Under the pieces are notes generated by a model that saw only the letters and a list, made by a program, of their open reading frames with translations, was not told where the DNA came from and searched no databases. Positions 51,870-59,804 of a stretch of DNA of 64,000 nt are shown in pieces (the stretch's first letter is position 1; every line of letters starts with the position of its first letter). The DNA comes from Dysgonomonas mossii DSM 22836 (lineage in GTDB: Bacteria; Bacteroidota; Bacteroidia; Bacteroidales; Dysgonomonadaceae). The position numbers and the translations under genes were made by a program. The stretch lies in the NCBI RefSeq assembly GCF_000213575.1, contig NZ_GL892004.1, positions 124,001 to 188,000 of the forward strand, in the 5' to 3' direction.

Positions 51870-53003
51870 ATGCGCAGATATGACATTGACAGTTTACGTG
51901 TAATCGCTTTTGCTCTATTGATTTTCTATCATGTAGGAATGTTTTTCGTTCCGTGGAGTTTTCACATAAAAAACTCGGTGATATATGAAGGAACTGTTTT
52001 TCCGATGCTTTTCCTCAACCAATGGCGGTTGGCCTTACTTTTTGTAATATCAGGAATGGGAACTTACTATGCTCTGACAAAACGAAGTGCCATCCAGTTT
52101 GCAATAGAACGTCACAAAAGGCTTCTAATTCCACTTATTGTAGGTATGATCTTTGTCGTTCCTCCGCAAGTTTATTTCGAGCGATTAGACAAAGGGCAGT
52201 TTAGCGGCAGCTACTTCGATTTCTGGCCTAAGGAGGCATTCATCGGATCATATCCCGAAGGAAATATATCGTGGCACCACCTATGGTTTATACTCTACCT
52301 GCTCATTTTTTCTATGGTAATGCTTCCTGCTTTTCTTTATCTGCGGAAGCATCCCGAAGCATGGCTGATAAGAAAACTGAGAGCCGTCGTATCAAAAGCC
52401 TTTGGACTATATATATTCATCATACCACTCTTCTTGTGGCAGTTATTTCTAGCACCTTACTTTCCGCAGACAAATGGGCTAATAAATGACTGGTACAATC
52501 TTGTTAATTATTGCACATTCTTCTTCTTTGGTTATCTGTTGATTTCATTGAAGGATTCCTTTTGGGATGCAGTAACTAAAAACAGGATGAAATTTCTGAT
52601 TAGTGGTATCATTGGGTTTCCTCTGCTAATGTGCCTTTGGTATGTGATCGGCGATTTTCCCTTCAAGAGTGAGGTGCAAGCTTTGGTCAAGGTCTTTAAT
52701 GCCTGGTCGTGGATTTTAACGCTGATTGGTTATGCTGCTATATACCTCAACAAACCAAGTAAAATAGTGGCATACGGAAACGAAGCTGTATATCCATTTT
52801 ATATTCTGCATCAAACAATTATCATTGCTCTGGGATATTACCTGAAGTCTGTCGATATAGGGTTCTTTCCTAAATTCTCGATCATGATAATAGGAACATT
52901 TGCTATTACATGGGTGATATACGAATTTGGGATAAGACGCTATTCTATCATAAGGCCTTTCTTTGGGATGAAGCCTAAAAATAAGAATAAGGCAGATATA
53001 TAA
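51870..53003 (+). CDS. Acyltransferase-3 family membrane protein
   Basis: A 377-residue integral membrane protein with about ten helices. The N-terminal RRYDIDSLRVIAFALLIFYHVGMFF contains the D..R..A...V...H pattern of acyltransferase family 3 (including OpgC/OafA types), with the catalytic His in FYHVG. Later LFVISGMGTYYALTKRS and WHHLWFILYLLIFS are typical. It probably O-acylates or succinylates a surface glycan. There is no adjacent glycan operon, so the acceptor is unknown. It is apparently a single gene with a strong terminator 6 bp after the stop. Confidence 0.85.
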   Translation: MRRYDIDSLRVIAFALLIFYHVGMFFVPWSFHIKNSVIYEGTVFPMLFLNQWRLALLFVISGMGTYYALTKRSAIQFAIERHKRLLIPLIVGMIFVVPPQVYFERLDKGQFSGSYFDFWPKEAFIGSYPEGNISWHHLWFILYLLIFSMVMLPAFLYLRKHPEAWLIRKLRAVVSKAFGLYIFIIPLFLWQLFLAPYFPQTNGLINDWYNLVNYCTFFFFGYLLISLKDSFWDAVTKNRMKFLISGIIGFPLLMCLWYVIGDFPFKSEVQALVKVFNAWSWILTLIGYAAIYLNKPSKIVAYGNEAVYPFYILHQTIIIALGYYLKSVDIGFFPKFSIMIIGTFAITWVIYEFGIRRYSIIRPFFGMKPKNKNKADI

Positions 53004-53008
53004 AAAAA

Positions 53009-53043
53009 CGGCTAAAGGAGTTCAGATTATCTTCCTTTAGCCG
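53009..53043. terminator. Bidirectional Rho-independent terminator
   Basis: CGGCTAAAGGA (53009-53019) pairs perfectly with TCCTTTAGCCG (53033-53043), loop 13 nt. A-rich sequence before and T-rich sequence after allow it to end both the acyltransferase and the TlpA transcripts. Confidence 0.85.
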
Positions 53044-53059
53044 ATCTTTTATAATTTTT

Positions 53060-54286
53060 TTATTTCTCTGCCAGCAAATCGTCTACTACTTTATTGAAGT
53101 CTTGTTTAAACTCCTCATAAAACAGTCCGGTAGCAGGACCATTAAATCCGGTGTGTATCTTTCTTACAATACCTTTCTTATCGATAAAGATAGTAGTAGG
53201 ATAACCCATGATTTTACTCACCTGTGGAAGAGCCTTAGCGGTAGCATCATCACCCAACTTACCTGCAAACAGGATTTCATAATCTACATTATAACGCTTT
53301 ACCAAGCGGGAGAGCACAGTCTTTACATATTCTGGATCATCTTTACGTTCAAATGCCAGCCCGATGATTTCAACGCCTCTCTTGTTATTTTCTTTATACC
53401 ATGGAGATAAGTATTCCATTTCGTCTAAGCAATTCGGACACCAACTACCAAGGATAGATATTATTACCACCTTGTCTTTGTAACGAGGATCGGATAAAGA
53501 GACTTTCTGACCTTCTACATTAGGGAATGTGAAATTGAGGCGATCCTCTCCTTTCTTCATATAAGCTAAACTATATGGATCAGCAAGAGTAGCTTCGGCA
53601 TTGCGCTTACCAACAAGTTTTGTTACACCTCGTGTGGTATAGAATTCCCCTGTAAAACTATCATTTCCTTCAAACTTTCCTTTTATCAGATATGGGCTAA
53701 GACCCGCAAATGCAGAAAACTGAAACCCATCGTTTGTCAAAGCTCCTTCGAGATAACGAAGGTCTCCCGCATTGGTCAGAATAGAGCCGGTAAGAATATT
53801 TTTATCCTGACTGAAAATCCCTACATTATGAGCAGTATCTCCTTTTTGTCCTATAAACTGGATATCCCATTTACCCGCAAGAGAAATGTCTGTAGCTTTG
53901 TCCACAACTTCAAAGCGCGGAACATCACTTTTTTCTGCTGTGAAAGGCACTCCCTCATCGTTATCTATAAATAGCTTTTTGAATTTCCCTTCAAATTTTC
54001 CATTGGCTATTGTACCGGTTAATACAGCATCATAAGCTAATATCGGAATAGTTACGGTATCGTTTGAGTAAACCACACCTTTGAGCGGAACACGCTCTGC
54101 TCCGTTTATCAGATACACGGTTGTTGAGTCTGTTGCAGAACCTTCGACGTCAAACAAGAATGGAAATTTCTGATCTGAAATAGAGAATTCACCTCTCCAT
54201 TTTCCGTCTGTCAGCTTATGTTCCGACGCCTTATTACAAGACATTAGTACAAATGCAGCAGCCATCATTATTAAATATTTCTTCAT
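53060..54286 (-). CDS. TlpA-like thioredoxin-fold lipoprotein
   Basis: A 408-residue lipoprotein (MAAAFVLMSC, Cys17). Residues about 20-240 are beta-rich repeats reminiscent of the N-terminal domains of Bacteroidota disulfide reductases. A TlpA/AhpC-like thioredoxin domain follows (about 250-405) with the redox pair in SWCPNCLDEM (CPNC, around residue 280), a Pro-containing PTTIFIDKKG loop and GLAFERKDD. It likely reduces or exchanges disulfides in the periplasm. It is the third gene of a SusC-SusD-TlpA operon, so its substrate could be an imported peptide or a cysteine-rich ligand; this is inference. Confidence 0.88.
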   Translation of the reverse strand: MKKYLIMMAAAFVLMSCNKASEHKLTDGKWRGEFSISDQKFPFLFDVEGSATDSTTVYLINGAERVPLKGVVYSNDTVTIPILAYDAVLTGTIANGKFEGKFKKLFIDNDEGVPFTAEKSDVPRFEVVDKATDISLAGKWDIQFIGQKGDTAHNVGIFSQDKNILTGSILTNAGDLRYLEGALTNDGFQFSAFAGLSPYLIKGKFEGNDSFTGEFYTTRGVTKLVGKRNAEATLADPYSLAYMKKGEDRLNFTFPNVEGQKVSLSDPRYKDKVVIISILGSWCPNCLDEMEYLSPWYKENNKRGVEIIGLAFERKDDPEYVKTVLSRLVKRYNVDYEILFAGKLGDDATAKALPQVSKIMGYPTTIFIDKKGIVRKIHTGFNGPATGLFYEEFKQDFNKVVDDLLAEK

Positions 54287-54323
54287 ATCTTTATTATGCT
54301 TTTGTTTGATGTAAAGCTACAAA

Positions 54324-55862
54324 CTACTTTTTAAACACCCACAATTTTGTTTCTATTTTATCATTACCCTGTGCAGACAGAGCTTCTTGATAGTTGGCTT
54401 TATTCACATTCTGTTCCTTAGTAGGGTAGTATAAACGTCCCGGAATACCTCCGTCTCCGAATAATGGATCGAAGCGATATGTTACTTCTGCACCATCTAT
54501 CGTTCCTTGAAATACAACATCGCCTTCTTTTACCAAGAATGCAGGATAGCCTGTACGGCGATATTCACTCCATGACTCAAGACCTTGCATATAAAGAGCG
54601 ATATACTTTTGTGTCAAGACATTCTCTTTGCTAGCAGCAGGCAGAGACTCCAGATAGGTATTCACATTGTCGGCTGATACTCCCCACTTTTCGAGAGAAG
54701 CCCGAACACCTAATGCATAATCAGCCTGAGACCAAGAATTATATTCTGAGACTAGGAACTTTACTTCGGCATATTCCATCAATACCTCAGCATAGTTTGC
54801 CGCATTGATAACCGCTCCCGGCAAACTCACTCCTGTTGCTGCGAATTTACCCGCCTGATCGTTTGCTAAGCCATAAGGAAGTCCTACATAAGTATTAGTA
54901 GCTGTTGCCGGCAAGGCATATATCGGTAAACGAGGATCTGAAACGGGCAAAATTGCATTCTTCCCTTGAAGCAGATCCACAAAGATATTAGATATAGCAA
55001 AGTCTTTCCGGTTGGCTGTAACCGTAGCTCTATATAAAGGAGCTTCGTTAGGAGAAGTAGTAGAATACTTGAATGCTGCATTATCAGCATTGCTTGTAAA
55101 CACTCCTTTACTTAATGCATCCTCAAAGTGTTCTTGATACAAAGCCTGATTTTTGTCTTTTATACGTGTAGAAAAGCGTAGGCGCAGCGAGTTTGCAAAC
55201 TTTGCCCACTTCTGATTACTACCTGCATAAATAATGTCAGCCTTGCCAAAAGTTGTTTCCGATTGATATTTGATCAATGTATCTCCGGCTGCTTTCAGCT
55301 CGCTCAATATGTCCGCATAGATTTTCTCCTGCGACACATACTTAGGAGTTATATTCTCAGGATTTTGTTGTAGTGCCTGAAAGTCCTCATCTTTATTACC
55401 GTAAGATTGATAAGGGATATTCCCAAACACATCGGTAAGAGCATAGAATGCATACGATTTCAATACACGGCTTATTGCTATCTGAGTAGCATTGCGTCCT
55501 GCTCCATTAGCGGTTGCCACATCTTTTGTTATAGGGTCAGTATTCAACTTTACTACCTCCTCCAGGTTATTTAATGTTTTATATAACCCCTTCCAGTAAT
55601 CATCAGAATAACTGAAAGGAATATCATAGCGCGATTGGGTAGTATATGTATTTTGAGAAAAATACTGAACAAACAACATGGAACCTCTCAACGATGCCTG
55701 TTCGCTACGGAGATTATCAACCAGCAATTTCTCAGCAGAAGTGATCAAAGAGGTGGTTGGCACTGACGTTGGGCGGTTGGGATCTTCATTTATATCATCA
55801 ACACAAGAGGACAATAAAACTGAAGCAAATAAGCCTAATATATATAGTTTATTAATTTTCAT
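54324..55862 (-). CDS. SusD/RagB-like lipoprotein (SusD-like_2 type)
   Basis: A 512-residue lipoprotein (LFASVLLSSCVDD, Cys20). TPR-like helices and the motifs DINEDPNRPTSVPTTSLITS, YALTDVFGNIPYQ and FANSLRLRFSTRI are typical of the SusD-like_2 subgroup rather than the starch SusD group. C-terminal YIALYMQGLESWSEYRRTGYPAF is also conserved there. It partners with the SusC gene 14 bp upstream. The imported substrate is unknown; no glycosidase is in the operon. Confidence 0.92.
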   Translation of the reverse strand: MKINKLYILGLFASVLLSSCVDDINEDPNRPTSVPTTSLITSAEKLLVDNLRSEQASLRGSMLFVQYFSQNTYTTQSRYDIPFSYSDDYWKGLYKTLNNLEEVVKLNTDPITKDVATANGAGRNATQIAISRVLKSYAFYALTDVFGNIPYQSYGNKDEDFQALQQNPENITPKYVSQEKIYADILSELKAAGDTLIKYQSETTFGKADIIYAGSNQKWAKFANSLRLRFSTRIKDKNQALYQEHFEDALSKGVFTSNADNAAFKYSTTSPNEAPLYRATVTANRKDFAISNIFVDLLQGKNAILPVSDPRLPIYALPATATNTYVGLPYGLANDQAGKFAATGVSLPGAVINAANYAEVLMEYAEVKFLVSEYNSWSQADYALGVRASLEKWGVSADNVNTYLESLPAASKENVLTQKYIALYMQGLESWSEYRRTGYPAFLVKEGDVVFQGTIDGAEVTYRFDPLFGDGGIPGRLYYPTKEQNVNKANYQEALSAQGNDKIETKLWVFKK

Positions 55863-55876
55863 ACAGATAGTTTATT

Positions 55877-58800
55877 TTAAAATTTGAAACCAAGATTTAT
55901 ACCGTAGGTTACAGGAGTAGGTAGGTTCCCGCCTTCTATACCTTGTACATTACCACTACTATTGGTCAGTTCGGGATCGATATCCTTGCTCTTGGTATAA
56001 ATATTCCATAAGTTGCGGGCATAAGCCGTTACGTTTATACTCTTAACTTTCCATTTTGGAAGATTGAATGTATATCCAAGAGTTAACTCACGAAGCTTAA
56101 TAAATGTAGCATCAAAAACGGTATATGCTGTTGGTCCGTTATACTGATTCTGTGCCCATGCCTGAGCAGTTACACGCTTGTCGTTTGTCGCTGTATTAGA
56201 AACAGTATATGTTCCGTCAGCATTGAATACTACATTACCGGTAACGCCATCAAGTATAATACCATCTTCACGAATATTATTCGCTGCTGTAGATTCTAAG
56301 ATACCTGAGTACATACCAACCTTATATGTCTGAGAGAAGAATTTACCTCCAACACGCGAATCGATCAGAAACCCGAATGTAAAGTCTTTGTATCTCAACT
56401 GGTTCTGGAAACTCCATAAGAAATCAGGCAATACGCTCCCAAGCGAAGCAAACTGATCGGTACGCATATATACGCCATCACTGTTTACTACCTTCTTTCC
56501 ATCAGGCGCATATACAAAATCATAGCCTTTTATCTGTCCGTAACTCTCGCCTTCTTGTGCGACAAGCGAAACCAAAGTATTACTCAATTGTAATGTATTG
56601 ACTGCATCCGACAATTTAATAATTTTATTACTGTTTTTCGAGAAGTTTGCAATTGCTGTCCAGTCCCAATCTTTTTGACGGATCGGATTCACGGTCAACG
56701 TAGCCTCAATACCCTTGTTGTTTATCTTCCCTGCATTGATCAGTTTATAACTGTATCCGAAAGCATCTGATGTAGGTAATTGTATGATCTGATTACGACT
56801 ATTATTATTGTAATAAGTAACATCTAATCCGATCAGATTATTAAATAATTGCAATTGCAATCCGGTCTCCCAAGATGATGTAATCTCAGGCTTTAGGTCA
56901 GGGTTATTTAATTTATCTGATAAAGTATAAGATATATTTCCGTCAAATGCATTCAAAGCCTCATAAGTTTTATACAACTGATAAGGATCAGTATCGTTAC
57001 CAACTTCTGCCCAGCCCAAACGGACTTTACCGAATGACAGCCAGTTCTGATCTTTAAATGCCGGAAGCTCTGTGAATACAAAAGATGATGTAAGAGATGG
57101 ATATAAGAACGAATTATTATCTGTAGGTAAGGTCGATGACCAGTCGTTACGGATAGTTCCATCTAGGTACAACATACTTTTCCATCCATACGAAACACTT
57201 CCGTATACTGATGATATTGCTTTCTTATAAAGACCTGTAGACGGATTTATAATAACAGAGGAAGCATTATTCAGGCTATAATATGCCGGAATAGTAAGCC
57301 CACCCGATGTTTGTATATCGCTTACACGTCTATTGCGTCTCATATAATTCGCCCCAAGATTAGCGATTAAAGAGTGATCACCCCAACGGTTATTTGATGT
57401 TGCCAAGAATTCATAATTAAACTCATCAAACTTTTGGGAATATTCCTGATACATCGACTGCGAACGAGAGTAATATGCAATACGATCTTGCGAATTGTAT
57501 TGATACACATCACCATTTATCCGTCCTGTCAGACTCAACCATTTAGTCGGGGTAATCACTAAACCTATATTTCCATACAACCTGTCTCTGTTCTCTTTCA
57601 GATAACTTTCGTAGGCTGACCAATAAGGATTATCTATATATTTTGTTTTCTCGGCAGCTGTCGTATTTTCCCAGCTTGTACGATTCCATGCACGAGGTGT
57701 ACCATCGGCACGTTTATATTCACTTAATCTTTTATAATCTACCTGTACTTGTCCCCATTGATATGCTTCGAGGATAATATTACGGTTCGAAGCTCCTGTC
57801 CACGGACGACCTGTAGATTTATTATTTATATAGTTTACATTTCCGAAAAATGAAACCAGATCTCCTTTTGTACTACCCGATATATTCACTGCATTTCTGC
57901 TCAAGGAAGAATTGGGTACTGTACCTTTTACATTCTTATTGGTAAATGATACACGAAATGCACTACTTGATGAATTCTTTGAGAACGCTATATTATTTGT
58001 ATTGGATACTCCGGTACGAAAAAAGTCAGTAACATCATTCTTTGGATAAACCCAAGGCTCAGGATTCAGGTAATCATTGGCATACTCAGGATCGAGATTA
58101 TACCAGTGTAATACAGGTGTCCCGTCAAGCTTTGGCCCCCAGCTCTCATCAGCCGCGTAATCTACCACATTGTATTCTTTTCCGTCTATCGTTACTTTCT
58201 GGAACGAAGTGCTATATCCACCGCCATATAATTTCTGACGTTTGGGTAGCCTCACTACATTTTCGAGCTCGATACCCGTATTTACTTGAATATCTAAACG
58301 ATCAGTATTACTACTGCCTTTCTTTGTTGTGATCAGTATCACACCATTTGCAGCACGTGTTCCATAAAGAGCTGCAGCCGAAGGGCCTTTCAAAACATTT
58401 ATATCTGCTATGTCGTCCGGATTTATATCCTGTATTGTACTTCCCACATCTTTTCCTGCACTACCATTAATTGTAGAAGAGGTATTCATGTCGGTATTAT
58501 CGAGAGGTACTCCGTCGATAATATACAATGGCTGATTATTTCCTGTAATCGAATTTATACCACGCAGCGTTACACGAGAAGATCCTCCCATATTACCGCC
58601 ACTAGATATAACTTGCAAGCCTGATATTTTTCCCGAAAGGGCACTCAATGCATTGGTTGGCCTTGTTTCCAGGGCTTTCCCCGATACGGCTTGTACGGCA
58701 TACCCCAAAGCCTTTTTTTCGCGAGGGATATTTAGCGAAGTCACTACAACTTCATCCAGTTCGGTACTATTTTCTTTCAAAACTACATCTATTGGTTTAT

Positions 58801-59074
58801 TCGATAATACTTCAACCTGATGTGTTTCAAATCCTAAATATGAGAATATCAGAATTTCGTTTTTTTTCACTGATATGGAGTAATGACCATCTATATCCGT
58901 CAGGGTTCCCGACTGAGCATTACCCTTCACTTGTATTGTCACCCCGGGTAGGTCTGTACCTCCAGCATCTGTTACATGTCCTTTTATAGTGTATATGTCG
59001 CCTGTTTGTGCGGAAACAAATAAAGTAAGAACAGTAAATAATAACAGTAACTTTAATTTTCTAAAATTTAGCAT
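55877..59074 (-). CDS. SusC/RagA family TonB-dependent transporter
   Basis: A protein of 1,065 residues from the ATG at 59074 (the frame extends 9 codons upstream), chosen because the signal peptide MLNFRKLKLLLLFTVLTLFV follows directly. A carboxypeptidase-D-like domain (GHVTDAGGTDLPGVTIQVKG), the DEVVVTSLNIPREKKALGY linker, plug blocks GGNMGGSSRVTLRGINSI and YGTRAANGVILITTKKG, and a barrel ending TYGINLGFKF are present. The operon order SusC-SusD-TlpA without glycosidases differs from the beta-glucan locus. Upstream lie three phased GGTAT repeats and a -7 box. Confidence 0.95.
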   Translation of the reverse strand: MLNFRKLKLLLLFTVLTLFVSAQTGDIYTIKGHVTDAGGTDLPGVTIQVKGNAQSGTLTDIDGHYSISVKKNEILIFSYLGFETHQVEVLSNKPIDVVLKENSTELDEVVVTSLNIPREKKALGYAVQAVSGKALETRPTNALSALSGKISGLQVISSGGNMGGSSRVTLRGINSITGNNQPLYIIDGVPLDNTDMNTSSTINGSAGKDVGSTIQDINPDDIADINVLKGPSAAALYGTRAANGVILITTKKGSSNTDRLDIQVNTGIELENVVRLPKRQKLYGGGYSTSFQKVTIDGKEYNVVDYAADESWGPKLDGTPVLHWYNLDPEYANDYLNPEPWVYPKNDVTDFFRTGVSNTNNIAFSKNSSSSAFRVSFTNKNVKGTVPNSSLSRNAVNISGSTKGDLVSFFGNVNYINNKSTGRPWTGASNRNIILEAYQWGQVQVDYKRLSEYKRADGTPRAWNRTSWENTTAAEKTKYIDNPYWSAYESYLKENRDRLYGNIGLVITPTKWLSLTGRINGDVYQYNSQDRIAYYSRSQSMYQEYSQKFDEFNYEFLATSNNRWGDHSLIANLGANYMRRNRRVSDIQTSGGLTIPAYYSLNNASSVIINPSTGLYKKAISSVYGSVSYGWKSMLYLDGTIRNDWSSTLPTDNNSFLYPSLTSSFVFTELPAFKDQNWLSFGKVRLGWAEVGNDTDPYQLYKTYEALNAFDGNISYTLSDKLNNPDLKPEITSSWETGLQLQLFNNLIGLDVTYYNNNSRNQIIQLPTSDAFGYSYKLINAGKINNKGIEATLTVNPIRQKDWDWTAIANFSKNSNKIIKLSDAVNTLQLSNTLVSLVAQEGESYGQIKGYDFVYAPDGKKVVNSDGVYMRTDQFASLGSVLPDFLWSFQNQLRYKDFTFGFLIDSRVGGKFFSQTYKVGMYSGILESTAANNIREDGIILDGVTGNVVFNADGTYTVSNTATNDKRVTAQAWAQNQYNGPTAYTVFDATFIKLRELTLGYTFNLPKWKVKSINVTAYARNLWNIYTKSKDIDPELTNSSGNVQGIEGGNLPTPVTYGINLGFKF

Positions 59075-59153
59075 AACCTTTTTATAATTTAACTCAAACA
59101 ATCTTTATAGATATATTAGATATTTATTTGTTAAAAACAGATAATATCTATCA

Positions 59154-59224
59154 CAAAAGTATAATGAGCAAATTAGGTATGAAATCCCCTTGATGTGGTA
59201 TATTTATACCTCAAACATGGTATG
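59154..59224 (-). promoter_or_regulatory. Promoter and phased GGTAT repeats upstream of SusC-SusD-TlpA
   Basis: The minus strand has TACTTTTG (59161-59154, TAnnTTTG). Upstream of it, GGTATG (59176-59181), GGTATA (59197-59202, part of the perfect palindrome GGTATATTTATACC) and GGTATG (59219-59224) are spaced 21 and 22 bp, about two helical turns. The first repeat takes the place where a -33 box would be; no TTTG is found there. This suggests activator-dependent transcription. Confidence 0.45.
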
Positions 59225-59331
59225 CTTTTTATGAGTTTGATAAAATGGCCATCCGTATGAAAAAATCGACATTTTCATAAAACACTAACGAGCAACAATA
59301 TAAAATCGCCCAGAGATTTTAGTTTGTCTGC

Positions 59332-59550
59332 TTAATCTACATCTACTATTTCAGGCAATTTAACATTTAATGCCTGACCTATCTTATACAATGTTATTAT
59401 TGTTGGATTTGTACGCCCTTTTTCTATTCGTATCAGATTATTATATTCTATATCCAGCATATCTGCCAAATCCATTATGGATAAGTTTTTGCCCTCCCTT
59501 ATATTCCTGATTTTCAGACCAATTTTCCTTTTGAGGATCTCCTTGTCCAT
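59332..59550 (-). CDS. Small XRE-family HTH regulator
   Basis: A protein of 72 residues from the ATG at 59550. LKRKIGLKIRNIREGKNLSI, followed by DLADMLDIEYNNLIRIEKGRTNPT and LYKIGQALNVKLPEI, is a complete HTH_3/Cro-C1 domain with no other domain. A TTG frame extends 20 codons further upstream but enters one of the repeated operators. Two near-identical 20-bp palindromic sites just upstream (59556-59575 and 59606-59625) bracket a promoter box for the divergent SusC, so this protein most likely regulates that transporter and itself. Confidence 0.85.
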   Translation of the reverse strand: MDKEILKRKIGLKIRNIREGKNLSIMDLADMLDIEYNNLIRIEKGRTNPTIITLYKIGQALNVKLPEIVDVD

Positions 59551-59555
59551 ATTTA

Positions 59556-59625
59556 AACTATCATTAATGATTGTTGTTAAAGAAAATTGTTTAGATTTGC
59601 ATTTCAACAATCTTTAATGATTGTT
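59556..59625 (+). promoter_or_regulatory. Duplicated 20-bp operator bracketing the SusC promoter box
   Basis: AACTATCATTAATGATTGTT (59556-59575) and AACAATCTTTAATGATTGTT (59606-59625) match at 18 of 20 positions, are palindromic and start 50 bp apart. Between them TAGATTTG (59592-59599) matches TAnnTTTG on the plus strand, with the first site near -33 and the second at the predicted start. The leader to the SusC ATG at 59805 is about 200 nt. Confidence 0.6.
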
Positions 59626-59804
59626 TTGTTAAAAGGAGTATGCTGAAAATCCTATTTAACAGAGTAAGCCCAAATATTAAACATTTTTAAGGAGATGCCC
59701 GCCATGAAAACATAGTATTCAAAAGCCTAAAACCAAAATCACACCACACCTTAATCAAAATCCCAAAATTTAAAGTCGATTATTAACAATTTTACTTAAA
59801 ATTG

